Shown: one piece after another, positions 1 through 5,600 of the stretch
Numbering within the stretch: position 1 is the first letter of the stretch
Layout of the letters: each line of letters starts with the position of its first letter
The notes under the pieces: model-generated
Database searches by the model: none
Told to the model about the DNA's origin: nothing
Seen by the model: only the letters and a program-made list of their open reading frames with translations
Position numbers and translations under genes: made by a program
IMG/VR virus record: IMGVR_UViG_3300044701_000488
Location: 1-30,195 of that record
Strand: one strand, 5' to 3'
DNA: 30,195 nt
Source of the DNA: a virus

Positions 1-1
1 T

Positions 2-457
2 GTAAATCACCCCAAAGACCCAGGCGGCATGACCAACTTGGGCGTCACAAAGAAAGTGTGGGAAGCATGGGTAGGCAAAGCTGTTGGCGAAAGCGAGATG
101 CGCGCGTTGACCCCGGCTACAGTGGCACCGATGTACCGCAAAAAGTACTGGGATGCGGTCAAGGCCGACGAGCTGCCAACGGGGCTGGACTATCTGATGT
201 TCGACTTTGCGATCAATGCAGGGCCAGGACGCGCGATCAAGACCATGCAGAAAGCAATCGGAACGAACCCTGATGGCGCCATCGGCCCCAAGACCATGCA
301 AGCGTTGAAGGACGCCGATCCGACCGACTTGATTGCTAAGTTTAGTGTCGAGAAAGAGCTGTTCTACAAGGCACTACCCACGTTCGCCACCTTCGGCAAA
401 GGCTGGCTGCGCCGGGTGGACGAGTCCAAGTCACATGCGGTGACGATGCTGGCGTAA
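2..457 (+). CDS. GH108-type endolysin, 3' part (start lies before the window)
   Basis: Lysis enzyme expected to cleave the glycan strands of peptidoglycan at the end of infection. The reading frame is open from base 2, and the first residues (VNHPKDPGGMTNLGVT) match the conserved N-terminal block of glycoside hydrolase 108. The catalytic Glu, which in this family sits just before that block, is therefore outside the window. An internal ATG at 29 is not the real start. About residues 55-95 (LDYLMFDFAINAGPGRA, then a DGAIGPKT motif) match the PG_binding_3 domain that normally follows GH108. The 151 residues present are close to the family's usual 160-190, so only about 15-40 are missing. No holin or spanin is visible here. 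The last 27 bases overlap, tail to tail, a leftward gene. Family assignment is firm; the activity is inferred from the family. Confidence 0.9.
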   Translation, partial: VNHPKDPGGMTNLGVTKKVWEAWVGKAVGESEMRALTPATVAPMYRKKYWDAVKADELPTGLDYLMFDFAINAGPGRAIKTMQKAIGTNPDGAIGPKTMQALKDADPTDLIAKFSVEKELFYKALPTFATFGKGWLRRVDESKSHAVTMLA

Positions 458-622
458 CTGCCGGCACACCTCACGGTCGCGTGGCGTGATATCGGGCGAT
501 ATCTCTGCCACGCTGCACTGCTCTGGCGTAGGCCGTGGGCGATCAACGGGTATGGCCATGACGATGAACGTGATGGTCGCTACTGCGATCGCGGCGTAGT
601 AAGCAAGGGCAAGTTCTTTCAT
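431..622 (-). CDS. Small single-pass membrane protein, last gene of the left operon
   Basis: A 63-residue protein with one N-terminal hydrophobic segment (about residues 5-24, AYYAAIAVATITFIVMAIPV), then a Pro/Arg-rich linker and a short tail with two Cys (CSVAEISPDITPRDREVC). The layout suggests a membrane-anchored peptide with a small soluble domain; its side of the membrane cannot be told. I recall similar short proteins containing an EISPD motif in proteobacterial phages, but no function is known to me. The start overlaps the stop of the upstream gene as ATGA, which fits translational coupling; the Shine-Dalgarno is poor. The 3' end runs 27 bases into the endolysin gene on the other strand. 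Confidence 0.7.
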   Translation of the reverse strand: MKELALAYYAAIAVATITFIVMAIPVDRPRPTPEQCSVAEISPDITPRDREVCRQLRQHRHRM

Positions 623-801
623 ATGCTTAGCAGCCGACCAAACAGTTTAGTCAACGGCGACTCGTCGAGCGGTCGGTTGCCCAGCACGATGTCTTGCACC
701 ATCCGCTCTTCAGGCGTTGAAGGCCGCGAGTAAAACTGCGGTACGTAATGCGCGCCAATTCTCGGTAGCTCTTCCTGTATAAAATGTCCATCACGAAGCA
801 T
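619..801 (-). CDS. Hypothetical 60-residue phage protein
   Basis: Unrecognised protein of 60 residues beginning MLRDGHFIQEELPRIG. The ATG at 801 was chosen over upstream in-frame starts (frame open to 843) because a near-perfect Shine-Dalgarno (AGGAGG) lies 7 bases before it, inside the end of the preceding gene. No membrane segment or metal motif is visible. The C-terminus (residues 34-60) is amphipathic and may be helical. It overlaps the preceding zinc-ribbon gene by 11 bases and the following gene by 4, so it is translated as part of the compact leftward operon. Confidence 0.7.
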   Translation of the reverse strand: MLRDGHFIQEELPRIGAHYVPQFYSRPSTPEERMVQDIVLGNRPLDESPLTKLFGRLLSI

Positions 802-1036
802 TGTCTTTCCTCCTATCTTCATTTGCGCGGCGAGCGTCGACACCTTTCTTTTTTATCAACGCCACTTCGTCATTAGTATAAATCGATTTTCCCACTAAAA
901 CGTTGCCCGCTATCCACACCTCCGCTGAGTAGGCATTGTTCTTGCATGAGTCACACTTGCGCTGGCGCCGGATGCCGCCTGGCTGCTGCGTGGTGTTGAC
1001 GACATGGGTCTTACTGCCACATTGCTGACATTTCAT
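791..1036 (-). CDS. Zinc-ribbon protein
   Basis: An 81-residue protein with a CxxC pair at residues 3-6 (CQQC) and a second at 28-31 (CDSC), separated by a basic segment GGIRRQRK. This is the geometry of a four-Cys zinc ribbon, and the N-terminal 35 residues resemble the zinc-ribbon part of NrdR-type regulators. The ATP-cone domain of NrdR is absent; the rest is a short charged tail. A nucleic-acid-binding or protein-docking role in early infection is plausible but inferred. It starts inside the stop of the HTH gene (ATGA overlap), which makes coordinated expression of two candidate regulators likely. Confidence 0.8.
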   Translation of the reverse strand: MKCQQCGSKTHVVNTTQQPGGIRRQRKCDSCKNNAYSAEVWIAGNVLVGKSIYTNDEVALIKKKGVDARRANEDRRKDNAS

Positions 1037-1254
1037 TGCGGATCCACTAAGTGATTCCGAATCTTTTCAATACTCCAATCGGTCTTGTCGTAAATGCGCA
1101 GAATCATGTCGCCCGACACGTTGTATTTATCGTGGCGTATACGTGATATGTGCGGCGGCGCTACATCCAAAAACTGAGCTAAGGCGGCGTCATTTTTTAA
1201 ATTAAACTCTTCAACAATGGCGTCAAGCAAACGATGGTTAATTTTTGGGTTCAT
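1033..1254 (-). CDS. Helix-turn-helix DNA-binding protein, Cro/CI-like
   Basis: A 73-residue protein with a helix-turn-helix at about residues 20-45: LKNDAALAQFLDVAPPHISRI, in which the segments around AALAQFLDVA and PPHISRIRHD form the two helices. It then has a short helical C-terminus. Size and layout are those of a small Cro-like regulator or phage HTH_XRE-type protein. No dimerisation or peptidase domain is present, so it is not a full LexA/CI repressor. It overlaps the upstream gene by 4 bases (ATGA). Sites it might bind are the shared -35 region at 3584-3590 or the 11-bp repeats at 11517-11547; both are inferences. Confidence 0.75.
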   Translation of the reverse strand: MNPKINHRLLDAIVEEFNLKNDAALAQFLDVAPPHISRIRHDKYNVSGDMILRIYDKTDWSIEKIRNHLVDPQ

Positions 1255-1445
1255 GGTTTAATGGCTCCTGACATAATCTCGACGCGCTCGCGGGCGTCAC
1301 GCAAAGCGCAATAGCGCTGGTGCAGGCGTTGCAGGTGAGACGAGCGGCGCTCGTTCAACTGCTCTTCGGTCAATAGCGCGAACACCTCGTCTTCCGATAG
1401 CGTGGCTATTCGGTCATTTAGCGCGCGCCAGCTTAGCTTTTTCAT
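1251..1445 (-). CDS. Hypothetical charged helical protein (64 residues)
   Basis: Unrecognised protein, MKKLSWRALNDRIATL at the start, rich in Glu, Arg and Leu, predicted mostly helical. It has neither Cys pairs nor a membrane segment. An AAGGA Shine-Dalgarno lies 7 bases before the ATG at 1445. It overlaps the previous gene by 32 bases in another frame and the HTH gene by 4. Continuous overlap with recognised neighbours is the main evidence that it is real; no function is proposed. Confidence 0.65.
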   Translation of the reverse strand: MKKLSWRALNDRIATLSEDEVFALLTEEQLNERRSSHLQRLHQRYCALRDARERVEIMSGAIKP

Positions 1446-1587
1446 CGTCTATCCTTTGTTGTATTTCCGCGACCTGTTCAACCGCGCGCTCAAATGCTCT
1501 GGCCATCTGGTTTAGTTCCTTCTGGCGTATGCGCTCTTCTGCCAATGCGCCAGGCAGTTTGGCTTTCCAGTAGTCAATTCTTTTCAC
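1414..1587 (-). CDS. Small coiled-coil protein with GTG start
   Basis: A 57-residue, mostly helical protein (start VKRIDYWKAKLPGALAEE) whose residues 20-55 form a charged heptad-like helix, AFERAVEQVAEIQQRID. The frame is open upstream to 1638. The GTG at 1587 is favoured because a GGAGG lies 9 bases before it and because the longer form would overlap most of the preceding 48-residue gene. It overlaps that gene by 14 bases and the next by 32. A structural or adaptor role is possible; nothing specific can be said. Confidence 0.6.
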   Translation of the reverse strand: MKRIDYWKAKLPGALAEERIRQKELNQMARAFERAVEQVAEIQQRIDDEKAKLARAK

Positions 1588-1720
1588 GTTGTTCGGCCTC
1601 CAGTTCACGCAGGTCATTGGCAACGTCTGAGACGCCATGCCAGTCGCTGCGGGCGATCATCACATGCAAGTAATCAATCAAAATTTCACGTTGGGTTTCG
1701 TACTTGGTAAAGTCAGTCAT
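1574..1720 (-). CDS. Short protein of 48 residues just downstream of the helicase
   Basis: An ORF of 48 residues beginning MTDFTKYETQREILIDYLHV and ending in an acidic helix (DLRELEAEQREKN). Support comes from position and signals: its ATG overlaps the helicase stop as ATGA (1717-1720), and a GGAGG Shine-Dalgarno sits 7 bases upstream inside the helicase gene. It fills what would otherwise be an unexplained gap in an operon where every gene overlaps the next. Probably helical and soluble. The tight coupling to the helicase suggests a helicase accessory role; that is inference. Confidence 0.65.
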   Translation of the reverse strand: MTDFTKYETQREILIDYLHVMIARSDWHGVSDVANDLRELEAEQREKN

Positions 1721-3054
1721 TTTAGTGCCTCCATAGCTATGTCGGAAATTGCTCGTTTGTCGTGCAGTGCTGCAAAGATTTTTTCGTCAACTGTCTTGTC
1801 GGCGAGTAGGATATACACCCAGACATCTCGCACCTGACCGGAACGATGGAGCCTGCCGATAACCTGTTCATAGAGTTCCAGCGACCACGGCAGCGACAGA
1901 AAGACCATGTGACATCCTCCGTGCTGTAGATTAAGTCCATGTCCTGCGGACTTTGGATGCACAGCCAGTAGTTCGATCTGCCCGGCGTTCCAGCGCTCAA
2001 TTGCTCGGTCGTCGTCGAGGGTGGCAAGTTTCGGATAGCGGCGACGAAGTTCTGCCACCTCTTCCTGAAACTGGTAAACCAGTAAGGTGTTCGCATGTTG
2101 ATTCTCCTCCAGTAGTTCATCTAATCGATCAAACTTGTGGCTGCTAAACCACACCGCCTCTTTGTTGCTCGTAAATTTACCTGGCACGTCAGACGTTACC
2201 CGGCTGCTGTCGTACACAAAGCCAGACGCCATCTGTTGTAACTTTGATGTAACGGCGGCTGCGTTTGCAGCCAGTATCTCAGCCGTCGGAAACTGTACTA
2301 CAAAGTCTTTCTTCATCTTCTCGTATGGCGCACGGTCGGCAAGCGTGCAGCGCAACTCGACCACATGGCACTCGGGCAGCTTGTCGCGGTACTCGCCTGG
2401 CTCCAAGACGTAGGTGGCTGGCTTGATGCGCTCCATAACCAGCGGCAGGGCGCCGGGGCGTGGCAGCCACTCGCCGAAGTCGCGGTTCATGCAGACGAAA
2501 TACTGTTGCAAGAAGGCGCCCTTGGCGCGGCCCAAGAGCTTTTCATCCACGATCTTGCACTGCCCAAACACGTCTTCGAGGCCGTTGGACGTAAACGATC
2601 CCGTCAGACCCCAGCGTATCTTGAACTGGTCGATCACCTTGTGCAGCGCTTTAAAGCGTGTGCCGGACGGGTTCTTCAACTTAGTCAGTTCGTCAAACAC
2701 GATCGCGTCGAAGGTCGACAAGTCTTGCGCGGCCAGCCAGCCGATGTTGTCGTAGTTGATCGCCACGATGTGGGCGTCAGAGTCTAGCGCCTCGCCTCGG
2801 CTGCGCGGTGTGCCAATCGCTGTGCGGCAGTGCAACATGGGCGCCCACTTGCGTGCCTCAATGGGCCAGACGTCCGTACACACGCGCTTGGGCGCCAGCA
2901 CTAGGAAACGACTGGCGTACCCGTCGCTAATCATGGCGTCCATAGCCGTCAACGTGATGGCCGTCTTGCCGGCGCCGACTGGCGCCAAGATCATTGCCCG
3001 ATCACGCTCGTACAGGAAGTCAGCCGCTTCATCCTGATAAGGTCTAAGTTGCAT
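1717..3054 (-). CDS. SNF2-like superfamily 2 DNA helicase/translocase
   Basis: A 445-residue ATP-dependent DNA helicase or translocase expected to act in phage DNA replication or recombination. In order: Q-motif-like LRPYQ at 3-7; Walker A APVGAGKT at 24-31; DEAH-box variant DELTKLKN at 121-128; motif III LTGSFTSN around 150-157; motif V SAGHGLNLQ; and motif VI QVIGRLHRSGQ ending at 407. The form GRxHRxGQ is typical of SNF2-type enzymes. The length fits the compact phage version with no accessory domain. The ATG at 3054 was chosen over the longer frame (to 3141) because the protein then begins at the family's MQLRPYQ and has a GAGG 5 bases upstream. SNF2-like helicases often sit beside VRR-NUC nucleases in phage replication modules, as here. 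Confidence 0.92.
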   Translation of the reverse strand: MQLRPYQDEAADFLYERDRAMILAPVGAGKTAITLTAMDAMISDGYASRFLVLAPKRVCTDVWPIEARKWAPMLHCRTAIGTPRSRGEALDSDAHIVAINYDNIGWLAAQDLSTFDAIVFDELTKLKNPSGTRFKALHKVIDQFKIRWGLTGSFTSNGLEDVFGQCKIVDEKLLGRAKGAFLQQYFVCMNRDFGEWLPRPGALPLVMERIKPATYVLEPGEYRDKLPECHVVELRCTLADRAPYEKMKKDFVVQFPTAEILAANAAAVTSKLQQMASGFVYDSSRVTSDVPGKFTSNKEAVWFSSHKFDRLDELLEENQHANTLLVYQFQEEVAELRRRYPKLATLDDDRAIERWNAGQIELLAVHPKSAGHGLNLQHGGCHMVFLSLPWSLELYEQVIGRLHRSGQVRDVWVYILLADKTVDEKIFAALHDKRAISDIAMEALK

Positions 3055-3304
3055 CGTTGCCTCTGGCGCGAATGTGCTGGATAAGTTTTCTAATATCTTC
3101 AGCACTTCCTTGCCGATCCATACTTTCATATGTATCAACAAGCCTACCTAACAAAGCGCAAATTGCCTCGCGCTCTGCTGCTGCGCCTGCATCATAGGTA
3201 GTCTTAAAAGCGCCGGTAAAAGTAGCGTCAGAAAACTGAATGACTGCGCCGCCCAATAAAAAATTCCCGCCCAGCTCTTCAACTAATTTGTCTAATCCAC
3301 TCAT
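3044..3304 (-). CDS. Hypothetical protein between nuclease and helicase (86 residues)
   Basis: Unrecognised 86-residue protein (MSGLDKLVEELGG...). Its centre has a segment FKTTYDAGAAAEREAICALL, which resembles the AERE-containing helix seen in many small phage hypothetical proteins. No catalytic motif is visible. The ATG at 3304 is preceded by GGAGA at a suitable distance; an in-frame TTG one codon earlier is less likely. It overlaps the VRR-NUC gene by 26 bases and the helicase by 11, so it is expected to be made together with both. Confidence 0.7.
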   Translation of the reverse strand: MSGLDKLVEELGGNFLLGGAVIQFSDATFTGAFKTTYDAGAAAEREAICALLGRLVDTYESMDRQGSAEDIRKLIQHIRARGNDAT

Positions 3305-3554
3305 CAATCATCTCCGTTGACCATAAGCAAGCGTAGTTTTGTTTTAATCGCAACACGTCGTTGCGGAATATTTTTTGTAGTTCTGACAAACGGCCCTTAC
3401 TGGTTTTCAATTCGATAAACCATGTGGTGCCATCAGGCATACAAGCGATGCGGTCACTCACTCCGCGCTGGTTGACTGACCTAAACTTGTAGGTCTTGCC
3501 GCCAGCCCGCTCGACCGTCCAGACAAAATAATTTTCGATTTCTTTTTCAAGCAT
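3279..3554 (-). CDS. VRR-NUC domain nuclease
   Basis: A 91-residue stand-alone VRR-NUC protein of the PD-(D/E)XK superfamily, a family that includes structure-specific nucleases such as the FAN1 nuclease domain. Visible core: GVSDRIA at 31-37 with D34, then FIELK at 46-50 with E48 and K50, then SELQ with Q60, matching the D...ExK...Q pattern. Length is typical for phage versions. The ATG at 3554 is supported by MLEKEIENY, the usual family N-terminus. No Shine-Dalgarno precedes it. Instead a -10 box ends 8 bases upstream, so the mRNA is predicted to begin within 1-2 bases of the ATG. First gene of the ten-gene leftward operon; likely to process branched or flapped DNA together with the helicase. 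Confidence 0.9.
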   Translation of the reverse strand: MLEKEIENYFVWTVERAGGKTYKFRSVNQRGVSDRIACMPDGTTWFIELKTSKGRLSELQKIFRNDVLRLKQNYACLWSTEMIDEWIRQIS

Positions 3555-3561
3555 GGCCGAA

Positions 3562-3590
3562 ATATAACACCCTAAAAAAGTATTTGACAA
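3562..3590 (-). promoter_or_regulatory. Sigma-70 promoter of the left operon
   Basis: On the minus strand, -35 TTGTCA (3590-3585) and -10 TTATAT (3567-3562) are separated by exactly 17 bases. The predicted transcription start is about 3555, next to the nuclease ATG at 3554, so the message should be almost leaderless. The -35 shares five bases with the -35 of the rightward promoter. Confidence 0.75.
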
Positions 3591-3612
3591 GGATTATTTT
3601 ACACGGCATAGT
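3584..3612 (+). promoter_or_regulatory. Sigma-70 promoter of the rightward replication genes
   Basis: A perfect -35 TTGACA (3584-3589), a 17-base spacer and a -10-like CATAGT (3607-3612, 4 of 6 to consensus). Predicted start near 3619 gives a leader of about 20 bases containing GGAGG before the ATG at 3639. Its -35 overlaps the leftward one, so polymerase cannot occupy both at once. Confidence 0.65.
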
Positions 3613-3638
3613 CGAGGCTCACACACAACGGAGGTAAG

Positions 3639-4763
3639 ATGAACCATTCAAATGTCGTCGGCGGCTCGACCGCCAAGCGCGTCATCAACTGCCCGGCGTC
3701 AGTCAAGCTCGTTCAGCAGATGCCGCCCAAGCCATCAAGTGAACACGCTGACCGTGGCACGCTTCTGCACAACGTCATTGCCGAGCTGCTTGAGTTCGAC
3801 AAGAAGCCAGAGCAGTGCATTGGCACCACCTACAAGAACCAGACACTCACACAGGAGTTGATTGATGAGAAGATTATTCCCGCTCTTGCGGCACTCGACG
3901 CCATCGACCCAGAAAAGCAGATGGAGTACATGGTGGAGACTCGCGTTAGCTTCGGCGATTTTCTTCCTGGCGTATTCGGCAGCACTGATTTGCTTGGCCG
4001 CCGTCATAACCGTGCATTCGTTATCGACTGGAAATTTGGCGACGGGGTGACGGTCGATGCGATTGAAAACCCGCAGCTTTTATTTTACGCAGCAGCGGCG
4101 ATGAGAACACCGGCAGCGCAGTGGGTGTTTGAAGGCGTTGACGAGATCGAGTGCATCATCGTTCAACCGCCGATGGTGCGTCGCTGGATCACAACACCTG
4201 CGCGCGTCAAAGAGTTCGAGCAAGAGCTGCTCTACGCAGTGCGCTTGTCGAGCTGGCCCGAGCCACCGATGACAACGGGTGACCACTGCCGCTGGTGCGC
4301 AGCCAAGCCCGTGTGCCCTGCCATGACGGGCGAAGTCGAGCGTGCGTTAAAGGCACAACTCGCAGCGTTGCCGGTTGAGCAGATCGCGCAGCAGCTGGAG
4401 CAAGCCGATGCAATCGAGAGCTACCTGACCGACCTGCGTGCGCTGGCGTTCCAGATGCTTGAGAGCGGTCAGCCGGTGCCAGGCTACAAGTTAGTCGCCA
4501 AGCAGTCGCGCCGCCAGTGGGTTGAGGAAGCGAAGATCGAGGCATGGGTTGACGCGAACAAAATTGATGACGCATACGAGCCGGTGAAAATTAAATCGCC
4601 AGCACAGCTTGAGAAAGTCTTGAAAAAGGCTAAAATAGAATTTCCCGCTGACATGGTTGTATCTGTGTCATCGGGCGATACGTTGGCGCGTGAGTCTGAC
4701 CCACGCCCAGCGGTGCTTCAAATCGGTCGTCAACTGACGGCTGCATTAAATAAACTTCAATAA
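3639..4763 (+). CDS. DUF2800 protein, predicted RecB/Cas4-like Fe-S nuclease
   Basis: A 374-residue protein of the phage DUF2800 family. Visible signature of RecB-type PD-(D/E)XK nucleases: H44 in GTLLHNVIAELL, D117 in GVFGSTDLL, D130-W-K132 in FVIDWKFGDG, and a QxxxY motif at 146-150. One early Cys (C18 in INCPAS) plus CxxCx5C at C217, C220 and C226 matches the four-Cys iron-sulfur arrangement of Cas4/AddB nucleases. An exonuclease role in DNA replication or recombination is therefore likely. A strong GGAGGTAAG precedes the ATG. First gene of the rightward block, 11 bases before the next gene. DUF2800 genes commonly precede an ssDNA-binding-like gene and a family A polymerase in phages, as here. 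The catalytic role is inferred from motifs. Confidence 0.88.
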   Translation: MNHSNVVGGSTAKRVINCPASVKLVQQMPPKPSSEHADRGTLLHNVIAELLEFDKKPEQCIGTTYKNQTLTQELIDEKIIPALAALDAIDPEKQMEYMVETRVSFGDFLPGVFGSTDLLGRRHNRAFVIDWKFGDGVTVDAIENPQLLFYAAAAMRTPAAQWVFEGVDEIECIIVQPPMVRRWITTPARVKEFEQELLYAVRLSSWPEPPMTTGDHCRWCAAKPVCPAMTGEVERALKAQLAALPVEQIAQQLEQADAIESYLTDLRALAFQMLESGQPVPGYKLVAKQSRRQWVEEAKIEAWVDANKIDDAYEPVKIKSPAQLEKVLKKAKIEFPADMVVSVSSGDTLARESDPRPAVLQIGRQLTAALNKLQ

Positions 4764-4774
4764 GGAAAACAGTC

Positions 4775-5419
4775 ATGTCAAATCTCGTTACTTTCAAAGG
4801 TGCAAACCTTCCTGCCGTATCATCTCTCACCACCGCTCTGCGTTCACTTGAGAGCGTTGCTGGCCCTGCTGGCACCGTCATCATCAAGATGGACAAGACC
4901 GGTCACTGGGTGTTCGGCGCTGACCAGACCGACGTCGAAGAGGACTCGAGCTGGGCAGTCAATCCGTTCTCGTTCGTACATGGCTATATCGCATGGGGCG
5001 ACGGCGAAGTGCTGGCCGAGAAGATGGTCTCGGTCACCGAGCCGCTGCCAGAGATGGAAGCAGCACCGCCCGGCGCCAAGAAGGGCTGGGAGGCGCAAGT
5101 CGGCCTGTCGATGAAGTGCATCTCCGGCGAAGATAAGGGTATGGAGGCGCGCTACACGGTGACGTCTGTCGGCGGCAAGAAAGCCGTGCAAGCGTTAGCA
5201 GTGGCAATCGCTGAGCAGGTCGAGAAGGATCAGACCAAGCCCGTGCCTGTCGTGCATCTCAAAAAGGATCACTACACGCACAAGTCATATGGCCGCATCT
5301 ACACACCGGTCTTTGAAGTCGTCGAGTTCGTTTCGATGAATGGCGAAGCCGATGAAGCAGAAGCACCTGCCGAAGCACCGGCTGAAGCGGCGCCAGCAGG
5401 CCGTCGTCGTCGCGGCTAA
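4775..5419 (+). CDS. Probable ssDNA-binding-type replication protein
   Basis: A 214-residue protein not firmly recognised by sequence. It sits in the slot between DUF2800 and the polymerase, which in related phage modules is often taken by an ssDNA-binding protein (for example DUF2815). Features: a beta-rich centre with FVHGYIAWGDGEVLAEKMVS and a conserved-looking DHYTHKSYGRIYTPVFEVV near 175-195; an acidic, Ala/Pro-rich tail with the repeat EAPAEAPAEA; and a final basic RRRRG. Acidic tails are usual in SSBs, though ending on Arg is unusual. TAAGGA lies upstream of the ATG. The ssDNA-binding role is inferred from context. Confidence 0.7.
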   Translation: MSNLVTFKGANLPAVSSLTTALRSLESVAGPAGTVIIKMDKTGHWVFGADQTDVEEDSSWAVNPFSFVHGYIAWGDGEVLAEKMVSVTEPLPEMEAAPPGAKKGWEAQVGLSMKCISGEDKGMEARYTVTSVGGKKAVQALAVAIAEQVEKDQTKPVPVVHLKKDHYTHKSYGRIYTPVFEVVEFVSMNGEADEAEAPAEAPAEAAPAGRRRRG

Positions 5420-5422
5420 GTA

Positions 5423-5581
5423 GCACGGGGGAAAGCGGATGCTGCCGTGCGACTGGTCGGGAAAACCCAGCCGGTACTGCAGACAGACGCAGCGAGTACC
5501 CCACCTTTCAATGGCACCGGTTACCTAAACATCAGGCTCTTCCTTGGTCGGTTCGACCTGATGAGGCGGTGACCGGGGCCA
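5423..5581 (+). ncRNA. Structured intergenic element before the polymerase gene
   Basis: The 181-base gap holds a chain of inverted repeats. Hairpin A: GCACGG 5423-5428 with CCGTGC 5445-5450, plus an inner AGC/GCT stem with a GGAT loop. Hairpin B: 5452-5475, ending in GGG-AAAA-CCC, one C/A mismatch. Hairpin C: GGTACT 5473-5478 with AGTACC 5495-5500, exclusive with the base of B. Element D: 5512-5525 with 5568-5581 (13 pairs, one G-U, one mismatch) enclosing CATCAGG 5530-5536 with CCTGATG 5557-5563. No U tract follows D, so it is not a simple terminator. It could be a cis-acting RNA controlling the polymerase, a small RNA or a replication site. No known RNA family recognised. Confidence 0.5.
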
Positions 5582-5587
5582 CCCTCT

Positions 5588-5593
5588 TAGAAT
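5588..5593 (+). promoter_or_regulatory. -10-like hexamer directly before the polymerase start
   Basis: TAGAAT (5 of 6 to the -10 consensus) ends 7 bases before the ATG at 5601, and no Shine-Dalgarno is present in AATAAAAACT. If used, the transcript would start at about 5600. No matching -35 exists, because the bases where it should be lie in the 3' arm of stem D, so this is a weak call based on spacing that recurs at two other genes. Confidence 0.3.
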
Positions 5594-5600
5594 AAAAACT

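Noticed and set aside
883-888. TATACT-type -10 hexamer on the minus strand inside the zinc-ribbon gene
   Set aside because: No -35 at a suitable distance; the operon is explained by its promoter at 3562-3590.
5546-5576. T-loop-like GGTTCGA and CTGATGA suggesting a tRNA or a hammerhead ribozyme
   Set aside because: No acceptor, D or anticodon arms can be drawn, and the GAAA and stem II needed for a hammerhead core are absent. Both motifs lie within the larger stem D.
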